Positions 6,842 to 15,397 of a DNA stretch of 16,066 nt are shown here, one piece after another; positions within the stretch are counted from its first letter, which is position 1; every line of letters starts with the position of its first letter. This DNA comes from JBECKR01 sp040235415 (lineage in GTDB: Bacteria; Acidobacteriota; Polarisedimenticolia; Polarisedimenticolales; Polarisedimenticolaceae): the NCBI GenBank assembly GCA_040235415.1, contig JBECKR010000115.1, positions 1-16,066 on the forward strand. The letters run 5' to 3'. Both the position numbers and the translations under genes were made by a program. Under the pieces are notes generated by a model. That model was not told where the DNA came from. It ran no database searches and was given only the letters and a program-made list of their open reading frames with translations.

Positions 6842-7918
6842 TTGAGCGCAGCGCGACGCGATTCCCGACCGGCACGCGGGGCCGGGAGCGGGGCGGAAAG
6901 GGCCGATCGAGAGCTCCTCGAGGCCGTGCTCGAGGTGCATCGCGGACTGCACCTCAAGGAGCAGTTCCGGACGCTCGTCGACGTCGCGGCGCGCTGGTCG
7001 GGCGCGGAGGCGGCCGTGGTCTACGCCCCGGCCGACCAACCCGACGCGCTCGTCCCGGTCGTGTCGACCCTCGCGGAGGACGACGCGCGGCGCGGCGCGC
7101 TCCGGAGCGTCGCGCGCGAGCGCGCAGGCGAGATCGTCGGGACCGGCCCCGAGCACGGGATGCGTGGGCTCGGGCCGTTCCTGCTCGGTCCGGACGCGTG
7201 GCCCGGGCCCGCGCCGACCGCGTCGGCGGCGCTGGCGGTCCGGGGAGAAGGGAGCGAGGTCGTCGCCCTGCTGCTCGTGGTCGGCGTCGCCTCGGAGGAC
7301 CCGACCTCTCGCGCCGCGCTTCACGCCCTGCTCGATGCGATTCGTCCGGCGATCGCGAACGGCGTGCGGGTCGAGAGCATGAAGGAGCTCATCATCAAGG
7401 ACGACACGGCGAGCTGCTTCAACCGCCGCCACTTCGAGGAGTCGCTGCCCGAGGAGCTGTCGCGGGCGGTGCGGTTTCGGTCGCCGCTGTCGATCATCTT
7501 CTTCGACCTCGACAACCTGAAGCAGGTCAACAGCCGGCACGGACACGCGATGGGCTCCAGGACCCTGTTCGAGGTCTCCGCCCGCGTCCGCGCCAAGATC
7601 CGCAAGTTCGACAAGCTGTTCCGTTTCGGCGGGGACGAGTTCGTCATCCTCCTCCCGGAGACGGAGTGGCACGGCGCGCTCGAGGTCGCCGAGCGCGTCC
7701 GCGAGGCGATCGCCTCGACGCCGTTCCTGCGCGGCCTCGTGGCGGATCCCGAAGGCGTGCCGATCACCGCCTCCTTCGGGATCGCGTCGTATCCTCTTCA
7801 CGCGCGCACCCAGCAGGAGATGATCCAGTGCGCCGACCGCGCGATGCAGCGGATCAAGACCGGGACGAAGAACTCGATCGCGATCGCGGAGATCGCGGGG
7901 GAGGAGCATGACGACTGA
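6842..7918 (+). CDS. GGDEF diguanylate cyclase with GAF-like N-terminal domain
   Basis: The 358-residue product has an N-terminal region (about 20-175) resembling a GAF sensor fold (LLEAVLEVHRGLHLKEQFRTL, then WSGAEAAVVYAP). No ligand residues can be named. The C-terminal GGDEF domain (about 185-350) has the metal/substrate segment FFDLDNLKQVN, an intact GGDEF at 263-267, and an inhibitory RxxD site, RKFD (254-257), five residues before it. Active c-di-GMP synthesis with product inhibition is therefore expected. Variations are DDTASCFNRR for the usual DxLTGLxNRR, HGHAMGS for GHxxGD, and RAMQRIKTGTKN for the common ALYxAKxxGRN. No transmembrane segment is seen. The TTG start at 6842 has GGGAG upstream and follows the slipin stop by 19 bases; a later start would cut into the GAF-like region. 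The gene overlaps the SPOR gene by 11 bases, so the two are likely co-translated. Confidence 0.9.
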   Translation: MSAARRDSRPARGAGSGAERADRELLEAVLEVHRGLHLKEQFRTLVDVAARWSGAEAAVVYAPADQPDALVPVVSTLAEDDARRGALRSVARERAGEIVGTGPEHGMRGLGPFLLGPDAWPGPAPTASAALAVRGEGSEVVALLLVVGVASEDPTSRAALHALLDAIRPAIANGVRVESMKELIIKDDTASCFNRRHFEESLPEELSRAVRFRSPLSIIFFDLDNLKQVNSRHGHAMGSRTLFEVSARVRAKIRKFDKLFRFGGDEFVILLPETEWHGALEVAERVREAIASTPFLRGLVADPEGVPITASFGIASYPLHARTQQEMIQCADRAMQRIKTGTKNSIAIAEIAGEEHDD

Positions 7919-8507
7919 GACCGGGGGCGGAGGCGAGGTCCGGGAGTTCCGCCTCGAGGGCGCGGCGCTCGCGATCCTCGCGGTCCTCGCGCTCGCGCTG
8001 CTGTTCGGGGCGTTCCAGCTCGGACGCTGGTACGAGCGCCGTCGAGCTCCTTCCGCGCCCGCTGCCGCCTCCGACGCCGGCCCGGCCCGAGGCGGGGGTC
8101 CGGACGCGGCACCCACCGCGGTCGACGCGCGCGAGGGCGCGACGTTCTTCGACAGCGCGGCGGGCAAGCCGCTCGAGCCGCGGCGCGAGGCGCAAGCGAA
8201 GGAGCGCACCGCTCCGGCCGCGGCCGAGGAACCGCCCGCGGAGTCCTCGAGCGCCCTACCCGAAGCCGCCGGCGGGCCGTTCTACGTCCAGCTGACCGCG
8301 GTCCGCGATCGCCGGTCGGCCGAGCGGGTCGTGTCGGAGCTCCGGGAGCGCGGGTACCCGGTGGTGCTCGCGACCGAGCGCGACGGCCAGGACACCCTGT
8401 TCAAGGTCCGCGTCGGCGGGTACCCGACGCGCGAGGACGCCGCGCCGGCGCTCGAGCGTCTCCAACGGGACGGGTACGCCAGCGCCTGGATCACCCGGGT
8501 GGACTGA
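7908..8507 (+). CDS. Single-pass membrane protein with C-terminal SPOR domain
   Basis: A 199-residue bitopic protein. It has a short cytoplasmic N-terminus, one transmembrane helix (about 18-38, followed by the positively charged RWYERRR), a long Ala/Pro/Glu-rich linker (about 45-120), and a C-terminal SPOR domain (about 124-197). The SPOR domain shows FYVQLTAVRDRRSAERVVSELRERG followed by FKVRVGGYPTREDAAPALERL. SPOR domains bind denuded glycan strands at the division septum. This layout is like FtsN and DedD, but homology to FtsN itself cannot be claimed from sequence alone. The charge pattern puts the linker and SPOR domain in the periplasm. The ATG at 7908 follows GGGGGAGGAG and overlaps the diguanylate cyclase gene by 11 bases. 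The role is probably envelope or division related. Confidence 0.85.
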   Translation: MTTETGGGGEVREFRLEGAALAILAVLALALLFGAFQLGRWYERRRAPSAPAAASDAGPARGGGPDAAPTAVDAREGATFFDSAAGKPLEPRREAQAKERTAPAAAEEPPAESSSALPEAAGGPFYVQLTAVRDRRSAERVVSELRERGYPVVLATERDGQDTLFKVRVGGYPTREDAAPALERLQRDGYASAWITRVD

Positions 8508-8600
8508 GCCGGTCGGGGCGCGTCCGCACCCGGCTGTTGTATCCTGACGGATTCGGCCGGGGCTTTCGGGAACGCACGCCCCGCGGGGAGGAGATCGCAG
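8508..8600 (+). promoter_or_regulatory. Intergenic region before prfB; weak promoter candidate only
   Basis: These 93 bases separate the SPOR gene from prfB. TATCCT (8540-8545) in the locally AT-richer TTGTATCCTGA is a possible -10 element, but no good -35 lies 16-18 bases upstream. The arms AGCCGG and CCGGCT (8506-8535) could pair across a long GC-rich loop but are not followed by a T-run, so I do not call a terminator. GGAGGAG (8587-8593) is a strong ribosome binding site for the ATG at 8601. Confidence 0.3.
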
Positions 8601-9735
8601 ATGGCGCACATCGACGTCAACGACCTCGGCGAGCGCGCGGCGCTGCTCGCCGAAAAGGTCGCGGCGCTCCGGGGGTATCTTTGACGTTTCGCGCAAGCGA
8701 CGGGAGATCCAGGAGCTCGACGGACAGCTGAGCGACCCCGCGATCTGGAGCGACGCGGACCAGGCGAAGTCCTTGCAGCAGCGTCGCGCCCGGCTGGAGG
8801 ACGGCATCGCCCAGGACGAGCGGCTCGCGACGCTGCTCGAGGAGGCCGAAACGTATCTCGAGCTCGCTCGCGAGGGTGAGGACGTCCTGGCCGAGGCGAG
8901 CTCCTCGCTCGCGCGCCTCGACGCCGTCGTCGACGCCCTCGAGCTCCGCACGCTCCTGACCGGGGAGCACGACGGCGGCGACGCCATCCTGGAGGTCCAC
9001 CCCGGCGCGGGAGGCACGGAATCCCAAGACTGGGCCGAGATGTTGGTGCGCATGTACACGCGCTGGGCGGAGCGTCACGGCTACGCCGTCGAGGTCATCA
9101 ACTGGCAGGAGGGCGAGGAAGCCGGGATCAAGAGCGTGACGCTGTCCGTGGCCGGCGAGAACGCCTACGGCTACCTCCGGTCCGAGCGCGGCGTGCACCG
9201 CCTGGTGCGGATCTCGCCGTTCGACGCGCAGGCGCGGCGCCACACGTCGTTCGCGTCGGTCGAGGTCGTTCCGGTGATCGAGGGGGACGTCGAGGTCACG
9301 ATCGACGAGAAAGACCTCCGCGTCGACACGTACCGCGCGTCCGGAGCCGGGGGCCAGCACGTCAACAAGACCGAGTCCGCGATCCGGATCACGCATCTGC
9401 CGACGAACATCGTCGTCACCTGCCAGAACGAGCGCTCGCAGCACCGCAACCGCGAAGTGGCGATGCGGATCCTGCGCTCGAAGCTCTACGACCTCGCCGA
9501 GCGCGAGGCCGAGGAGCGGATGGCCAAGGAGCTCGGGGAGAAGAAGAAGATCGAGTGGGGCAGCCAGATCCGGTCCTACGTCCTCGCGCCGTACCGCATG
9601 GTCAAGGACCACCGCACCGGCCACGAGATCGGGGACGCGGACCGGGTTCTCGACGGGGACCTGGACGGCTTCATCCGGGCGGAGCTGTTCCGGGAGCGCT
9701 CCGAGCAGCCCGCCGGGTCCCGGCCCGGCTCTTGA
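8601..9735 (+). CDS. prfB: Peptide chain release factor 2, expressed through a +1 programmed frameshift
   Basis: RF2 recognises UGA and UAA stop codons and triggers peptide release. Translation starts at ATG 8601 (GGAGGAG 8 bases upstream) and reads 27 codons to CTT (8679-8681), followed in frame by TGA (8682-8684). Shifting +1 skips base 8682 and continues with GAC at 8683 in the other frame to the stop at 9733-9735. The full product is 377 residues, close to the 365 of E. coli RF2. The main frame contains the RF2 codon-recognition tripeptide SPF (RISPFDAQ), the catalytic GGQ in SGAGGQHVNKTESAIRITH, and the surrounding class I release-factor core. A simple gene caller would miss the first 27 residues. 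The frameshift is the well-known autoregulation: scarce RF2 slows UGA reading and favours the shift. Confidence 0.97.
8671..8685 (+). promoter_or_regulatory. prfB programmed +1 frameshift site
   Basis: GGGGGTATCTTTGAC contains the conserved slippery CTT followed by TGA and C. A G-rich Shine-Dalgarno-like stretch (8671-8675) lies three bases before CTT, as in the conserved AGGGGGTATCTTTGAC of E. coli prfB. Only the first base of that 16-base site, lying just outside this span, differs (C for A). The poor-context stop (UGA followed by C) and internal SD both promote slippage. Confidence 0.97.
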
Positions 9736-9760
9736 TCCGCCCGGATCGACCCCTTAGATT
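9731..9760 (+). promoter_or_regulatory. Promoter of the hrcA-grpE-dnaK-dnaJ operon, sigma32-like (also readable as sigma70)
   Basis: CTTGAT (9731-9736), 13 bases, then CCCCTTAG (9750-9757) resembles the sigma32 heat-shock consensus CTTGAAA and CCCCATNT, with mismatches at the ends of both boxes. The same segment also reads as a sigma70 promoter: TTGATC (9732-9737), 17 bases, TAGATT (9755-9760). Either places the transcript start about 20-30 bases before hrcA. The -35 overlaps the prfB stop codon (9733-9735). Confidence 0.5.
9732..9749. repeat. Short inverted repeat over the -35 region before hrcA
   Basis: TTGATCC (9732-9738) and GGATCGA (9743-9749) flank the loop GCCC. Five perfect pairs (GATCC/GGATC) extend to seven with one G-T pair. 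It coincides with the -35 box and the prfB stop. It is not a CIRCE element, which would be TTAGCACTC-N9-GAGTGCTAA. It could be an operator or a weak RNA hairpin at the end of prfB. Confidence 0.35.
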
Positions 9761-9791
9761 GAAGGCACCGTCGGAGGTCGAAGGCGGGACG

Positions 9792-10871
9792 ATGGCGAAG
9801 CATACGCGCCCACCGGTGGAGGATCTCGGGCCGCGGGAATCCGAAGTCCTGCGGTCGGTGATCCACGCCCATCTCGCGACCGGGGAGCCGGTCGGGTCGA
9901 AGGCGGTGTCGCGCGAGCTGGGGCTCGAGCTCTCGCCGGCCACGATCCGCAACATCATGGCGAGCCTCGCGGAGCGGGGCATGCTCTCGCAGCCGCACAC
10001 CTCCGCCGGCCGGGTTCCGACGGACAGCGCGTACCGCATCTACGTCGACCACCTCATGGATCGCCCACGGATCGCCGCGTCGCGGGTTCGCGCGATCGCC
10101 GAGGCCCTCGAGCGGTCGACGGGCGAGTTCGACGACCTCCTGACGGAGGCCTCGAGGCAGCTCGCGCAGCTCTCGACGAACGTCGGTGTCGTGATGGCGC
10201 CGACCGTACGGCGGATCGTGGTGCAGCGCCTCGAGTTCGTTCGCGTGCACGACCGCCGCGTCGTCGCGATCCTGATCGGCCGCTCGGGCCTCGTGCACCA
10301 CCGGATCCTCGACGTTCCCGAAGCGTTCGACCAAGAGGAGCTGGACAGGATCGGGCGCTACCTCTCCGACGAGTTCAGCGGCATGACGATACCGGCGATG
10401 CGGCAGGCGGTGCTCGCCCGGATGCGCGAGGTCCGCCAGGCGTACGACCGGCTGCGCAGCCGCGGGCTCGACCTCGGGCGGCGCACGGTCGCCAGCCGGG
10501 AGGGCGAGACGGACGTGTTCGTCGACGGCGCCGCGAACCTGCTGTCCAAGCCGGAATTCGCGGACGTCGAGACGCTGCGCGCGCTGCTGCGCGCGCTCGA
10601 GGAAAAGCAGCGACTCGTGGCGCTGCTGAGCCGCGTGCTCGAGTCGCAGGGCGCGCAGGTCGTGATCGGGCAGGAGAGCCTGGACGCGGACCTGACGCAG
10701 TGCGCGGTCGTCGCGTCGAGCTACTACGCCGGGCAGCGCGTCATGGGCACGGTCGCGATCGTGGGACCGAAGCGGATGGAGTACGGCAAGGCGGTGGCGC
10801 TGGTCGACTGCCTCGCCACGGTGCTGACGCGGCTCCTGACGGATCCGTTCGAAGGAGGGCCGGGAGCGTGA
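9792..10871 (+). CDS. hrcA: Heat-shock repressor HrcA
   Basis: HrcA represses chaperone operons by binding CIRCE operators and is itself kept active by GroEL. The 359-residue product has the N-terminal winged-helix region (about 13-80: RESEVLRSVIHAHLATGEPVGSK, then SPATIRNIMASLAERGML). The family signature PHTSAGRVPTDSAYRIYVD follows, then the GAF-like dimerisation/core domain, ending with GTVAIVGPKRMEYGKAVALVD, diagnostic of HrcA. The ATG at 9792 is chosen because GGAGGT lies upstream and MAKH leads directly into the DNA-binding domain. The stop overlaps the grpE GTG by 4 bases. Position as first gene of the dnaK operon is the common arrangement and suggests autoregulation, although no CIRCE is visible in the 56-base region upstream. 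Confidence 0.97.
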   Translation: MAKHTRPPVEDLGPRESEVLRSVIHAHLATGEPVGSKAVSRELGLELSPATIRNIMASLAERGMLSQPHTSAGRVPTDSAYRIYVDHLMDRPRIAASRVRAIAEALERSTGEFDDLLTEASRQLAQLSTNVGVVMAPTVRRIVVQRLEFVRVHDRRVVAILIGRSGLVHHRILDVPEAFDQEELDRIGRYLSDEFSGMTIPAMRQAVLARMREVRQAYDRLRSRGLDLGRRTVASREGETDVFVDGAANLLSKPEFADVETLRALLRALEEKQRLVALLSRVLESQGAQVVIGQESLDADLTQCAVVASSYYAGQRVMGTVAIVGPKRMEYGKAVALVDCLATVLTRLLTDPFEGGPGA

Positions 10872-11527
10872 AGCCGGACGACACCGCGCCGCGCGAGGAC
10901 CGTGCGGTCGAGGACGAGGAGATCGAGATCGTCGAGATCGTCGGGCTCGACGAGGATGCCCCGCCGTCCTCGGCGCGGGACGAAGCGGCCGACGAGGACC
11001 CCGCGTCCGCCGACGAGATCGAGCTGACGTTCGACGACGACGTCGCGCCCCGCCCGGAGGCGGCCGCGCCTCGCGACGAAACCGATCGCGAGCGCCTCCT
11101 CAGGCTCCACGCGGATTTCGAGAACGCCAAGAAGCGCCTCGAGCGCGAGCGCGCCGAGGTCGTGCGGCACGCGAACGCGGGCGTCGTTTTCCGGTTGCTC
11201 GCGGTCGTCGACAACTTCGAGCGCGCGTTGCAGCACTCCGGGAGCGGCGAGGAGTCGTTCCGGGACGGCGTCTTTCTGATCTACCGCCAGATGATGGACG
11301 AGCTGCGAAAGGAAGGGCTCAAGGCGATCGACGCGTTGGGGGAGGCCTTCGACCCCCTGGTGCACGAGGCGGTGGCGACCGACCCGTCACCGGACAACCC
11401 TCCGAACGTCGTGGTCGAGGAGCTCCAGCGCGGCTACTGGTTCAAGGACCGTGTTCTCCGTCCGGCGCTCGTGCGGGTCAGCCTCGGAGGCCGGGACGAC
11501 ACCGAGCCCGACGAGGCGGAGGCGTAG
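10868..11527 (+). CDS. grpE: Nucleotide exchange factor GrpE
   Basis: GrpE dimers release ADP from DnaK, resetting the chaperone cycle, and act as a thermosensor in E. coli. The product is 219 residues. About 75 N-terminal residues are strongly acidic and low in complexity (EDEEIEIVEIVGLDED, DEIELTFDDD). A coiled-coil part follows (RERLLRLHADFENAKKRLERERAEV), then the conserved VDNFERAL, FRDGVFLIYRQMMDELRKEG, FDPLVHEAV and a C-terminal beta domain with GYWFKDRVLRPALVRVS. The GTG at 10868 overlaps the hrcA stop by 4 bases (GTGA) with GGGAG just upstream. The stop TAG is immediately followed by the dnaK ATG. The acidic arm is longer than in many homologues, but such disordered extensions are common in GrpE. 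Confidence 0.96.
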   Translation: MKPDDTAPREDRAVEDEEIEIVEIVGLDEDAPPSSARDEAADEDPASADEIELTFDDDVAPRPEAAAPRDETDRERLLRLHADFENAKKRLERERAEVVRHANAGVVFRLLAVVDNFERALQHSGSGEESFRDGVFLIYRQMMDELRKEGLKAIDALGEAFDPLVHEAVATDPSPDNPPNVVVEELQRGYWFKDRVLRPALVRVSLGGRDDTEPDEAEA

Positions 11528-13435
<1,908 letters not shown>

Positions 13436-13439
13436 GCCG

Positions 13440-14552
13440 GTGACCGACCGCGACTACTACGAGATCCTCGAGGTCGAGCGCGACGCCGACGACGCGACGA
13501 TCAAGAAAGCCTACCGCAGGCTCGCGATCCGCTGGCATCCTGACAAGAACCCCGGGGACCGCGAGGCCGAGGACCGCTTCAAGCAGGCGGCCGAGGCGTA
13601 CGCGGTGCTGTCGGATCCGGACAAGCGCGCCCGCTACGATCGCTTCGGACGAGCCGGGCTCGGCGGCCAGGGCGGCTTCCAGGGCTTCAACGAGGAGATC
13701 TTCGCCGACTTCGGCGACATCCTGGGGGACCTGTTCGGCTTCGGGGGGGTGTTCGGGTCGGGCGGCCGGCGCAGGCGGGGGGCGCGCGTGGGCGAAGACC
13801 TGCGCTTCGACCTCGAGATCGACCTCGAAGAGGCGGTCCGCGGCCTGCGGACGAAGATCACCGTGCCGCGCCGCCAGACCTGCGAGCACTGCCGCGGGAC
13901 CGGGGGCGAGCCGCCGGACGGGGCGCAGACCTGCCCGCAGTGCGGCGGCCGCGGGCAGGTCGCGTTCCAGCAGGGGTTCTTCACGATCGCGCGCCCCTGC
14001 GGACGCTGCCGGGGCTCCGGGCGGGTCGTGGTCCGCCCCTGCGGCGAGTGCCGCGGCGAGGGCACCGTCGCGATCGAACGCTCGATCCAGCTGAACATCC
14101 CCGCCGGCGTCGACGACGGCACGCGTCTCCGGATCGCCGGCGAGGGCGAGCCCGGGGCCGGCGGCGGGCCGCCGGGCGCCCGGTACGTCGTGCTGCACGT
14201 CCGCCCGCATGCGGTGTTCACGCGCCGCGGCGAGGACCTGCTGGTCGAGCTGCCGGTGAGCGTCGCCCAGGCGGCCCTCGGGGCGAAGCTCAAGGTCCCG
14301 ACGCTCGACGGCGACGAGGAGATCGACATCCCCTCCGGCACGCAGCCGGGAACCGTGCTGCGGCTCAAGGGCCGCGGCGCGCCCTCGCTCGACGGGCGGC
14401 GGCGCGGGAGCGAGCTCGTCACGATCGCGGTGCGGGTGCCGGAGAAGCTCACGGCCGACCAGCGCCGGCTGTACGAAGCGCTCGCCGAAACGGAGGGCGA
14501 CGCCTCGGGTGAGCGCGGGCTGTTCGATCGCGTCAAGGACATCTTCAGTTGA
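13440..14552 (+). CDS. dnaJ: Hsp40 co-chaperone DnaJ
   Basis: DnaJ delivers clients to DnaK and stimulates its ATPase. The 370-residue type I J-protein is complete. It has the J domain (1-70, DYYEILEVERDADDATIKKAYR, HPD at 33-35), a Gly/Phe-rich linker (GGQGGFQGF, FGFGGVFGSGG) and a zinc-binding region with four CxxCxGxG repeats (CEHCRGTG, CPQCGGRG, CGRCRGSG, CGECRGEG). The C-terminal client-binding beta domains follow (RSIQLNIPAGVDDGTRLRIAGEGE; VSVAQAALGAKLKVPTLDG). The GTG at 13440 is chosen because TDRDYYE directly follows and GAGGAG lies 10 bases before it. The gene starts 4 bases after the dnaK stop and its stop overlaps the prmA TTG by 4 bases. The zinc-finger cysteines distinguish it from CbpA-like type II proteins. 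Confidence 0.97.
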   Translation: MTDRDYYEILEVERDADDATIKKAYRRLAIRWHPDKNPGDREAEDRFKQAAEAYAVLSDPDKRARYDRFGRAGLGGQGGFQGFNEEIFADFGDILGDLFGFGGVFGSGGRRRRGARVGEDLRFDLEIDLEEAVRGLRTKITVPRRQTCEHCRGTGGEPPDGAQTCPQCGGRGQVAFQQGFFTIARPCGRCRGSGRVVVRPCGECRGEGTVAIERSIQLNIPAGVDDGTRLRIAGEGEPGAGGGPPGARYVVLHVRPHAVFTRRGEDLLVELPVSVAQAALGAKLKVPTLDGDEEIDIPSGTQPGTVLRLKGRGAPSLDGRRRGSELVTIAVRVPEKLTADQRRLYEALAETEGDASGERGLFDRVKDIFS

Positions 14553-15397
14553 GCGCCTCCGGTTGGGTCGCGCTGCGACTGCGCGTGCCCGCGGCCCGGG
14601 AGGACGACGTCGCCGCCGCGCTCGGTACGGAGGGGCTCGGCATGAGCTCGACGCCCGCGGCCGGCGACGCCGTCGACCTCGTGGTGTACGCCGCGACTTT
14701 CGAGGCGGCCGCGGCGATCCGGGCGCGATTGCTGCTGCGCGCCGTGATCGACGACGGGCCCGCGGACCTCGAGTCCGTCGAGGACGAGCGCTGGGTCGAG
14801 CGTTACCAGGCCTCGCTCGCGCCGCTCCCGCTCGGAGAGCGCTTCGTCGTGGTGCCGGGACGGGCGTCTTCGACGCACCCGGGACGCATCGCGATCCGGC
14901 TCGTCCCCGGCAGGGCGTTCGGAACCGGAGAGCATCCGACGACCCGGTTGTGCGCCGTCGGGCTCGAGCGTGCGGTTCGACCGGGGTCGCGGTGGCTCGA
15001 TCTCGGTACGGGGACCGGCGTCCTCGCGATCGTCGCGTCGCGGTGCGGGGCCTCGCGCGTGCTCGCGGTCGACGTCGATCCGGACGCCGTGGAGGTCGCC
15101 CGGGAGGTCGTACGGGACAACGGCGACGACGCCGTGGTCCGGGTCGAGCCGGGGTCGCTCGGCGGGCGGCCCGCCGGGGCATTCGACGGCGTCGTCGCGA
15201 ACGTCTCCGAAGCCCTGCTCCTCGAGAACGGTCGCGAGATCGCCCGCGTGCTCCGGCGCGGCGGCGTCCTGATCGCGTCGGGGTTCCTGCTCCGAGACGC
15301 CGCGCGCGTCCGCGAGGCGCTGCACGCGTGCGGGCTCGACGAGACCGCGTTCCTCGCGGAAGGGGACTGGGGCGCGTCGATGTCGGCGCGGCGATGA
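14549..15397 (+). CDS. prmA: Ribosomal protein L11 methyltransferase
   Basis: PrmA trimethylates ribosomal protein L11 with S-adenosylmethionine. The 282-residue product is close to the family length (about 293). The N-terminal part (about 1-95) resembles the L11-recognition domain. After the WVERYQASLAPLPLGERFVVVPG segment come the family signature GRAFGTGEHPTTRLC, the AdoMet-binding motif I WLDLGTGTGVLAI, VLAVDVDPDAVEVAREVVRDN, and VVANVSEALLL, corresponding to the usual NIL motif. The TTG start (14549) overlaps the dnaJ stop (TTGA) and gives the full N-terminal strand. The next in-frame ATG (14642) would remove about 31 residues of that domain. Linkage of dnaJ, prmA and rsmE is common in several phyla and supports the call. 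Confidence 0.93.
   Translation: MSASGWVALRLRVPAAREDDVAAALGTEGLGMSSTPAAGDAVDLVVYAATFEAAAAIRARLLLRAVIDDGPADLESVEDERWVERYQASLAPLPLGERFVVVPGRASSTHPGRIAIRLVPGRAFGTGEHPTTRLCAVGLERAVRPGSRWLDLGTGTGVLAIVASRCGASRVLAVDVDPDAVEVAREVVRDNGDDAVVRVEPGSLGGRPAGAFDGVVANVSEALLLENGREIARVLRRGGVLIASGFLLRDAARVREALHACGLDETAFLAEGDWGASMSARR

Noticed and set aside
8506..8535. GC-rich inverted repeat after the SPOR gene as a rho-independent terminator
   Set aside because: Only six pairs close a long loop and no T-run follows.
8682..8684. In-frame TGA early in prfB as evidence of a pseudogene
   Set aside because: The surrounding site matches the conserved RF2 programmed frameshift, and the rest of the protein is intact.
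9736..9791. CIRCE element expected before hrcA
   Set aside because: No TTAGCACTC or GAGTGCTAA arm or near match is present. The only dyad there is GATCC-N4-GGATC.
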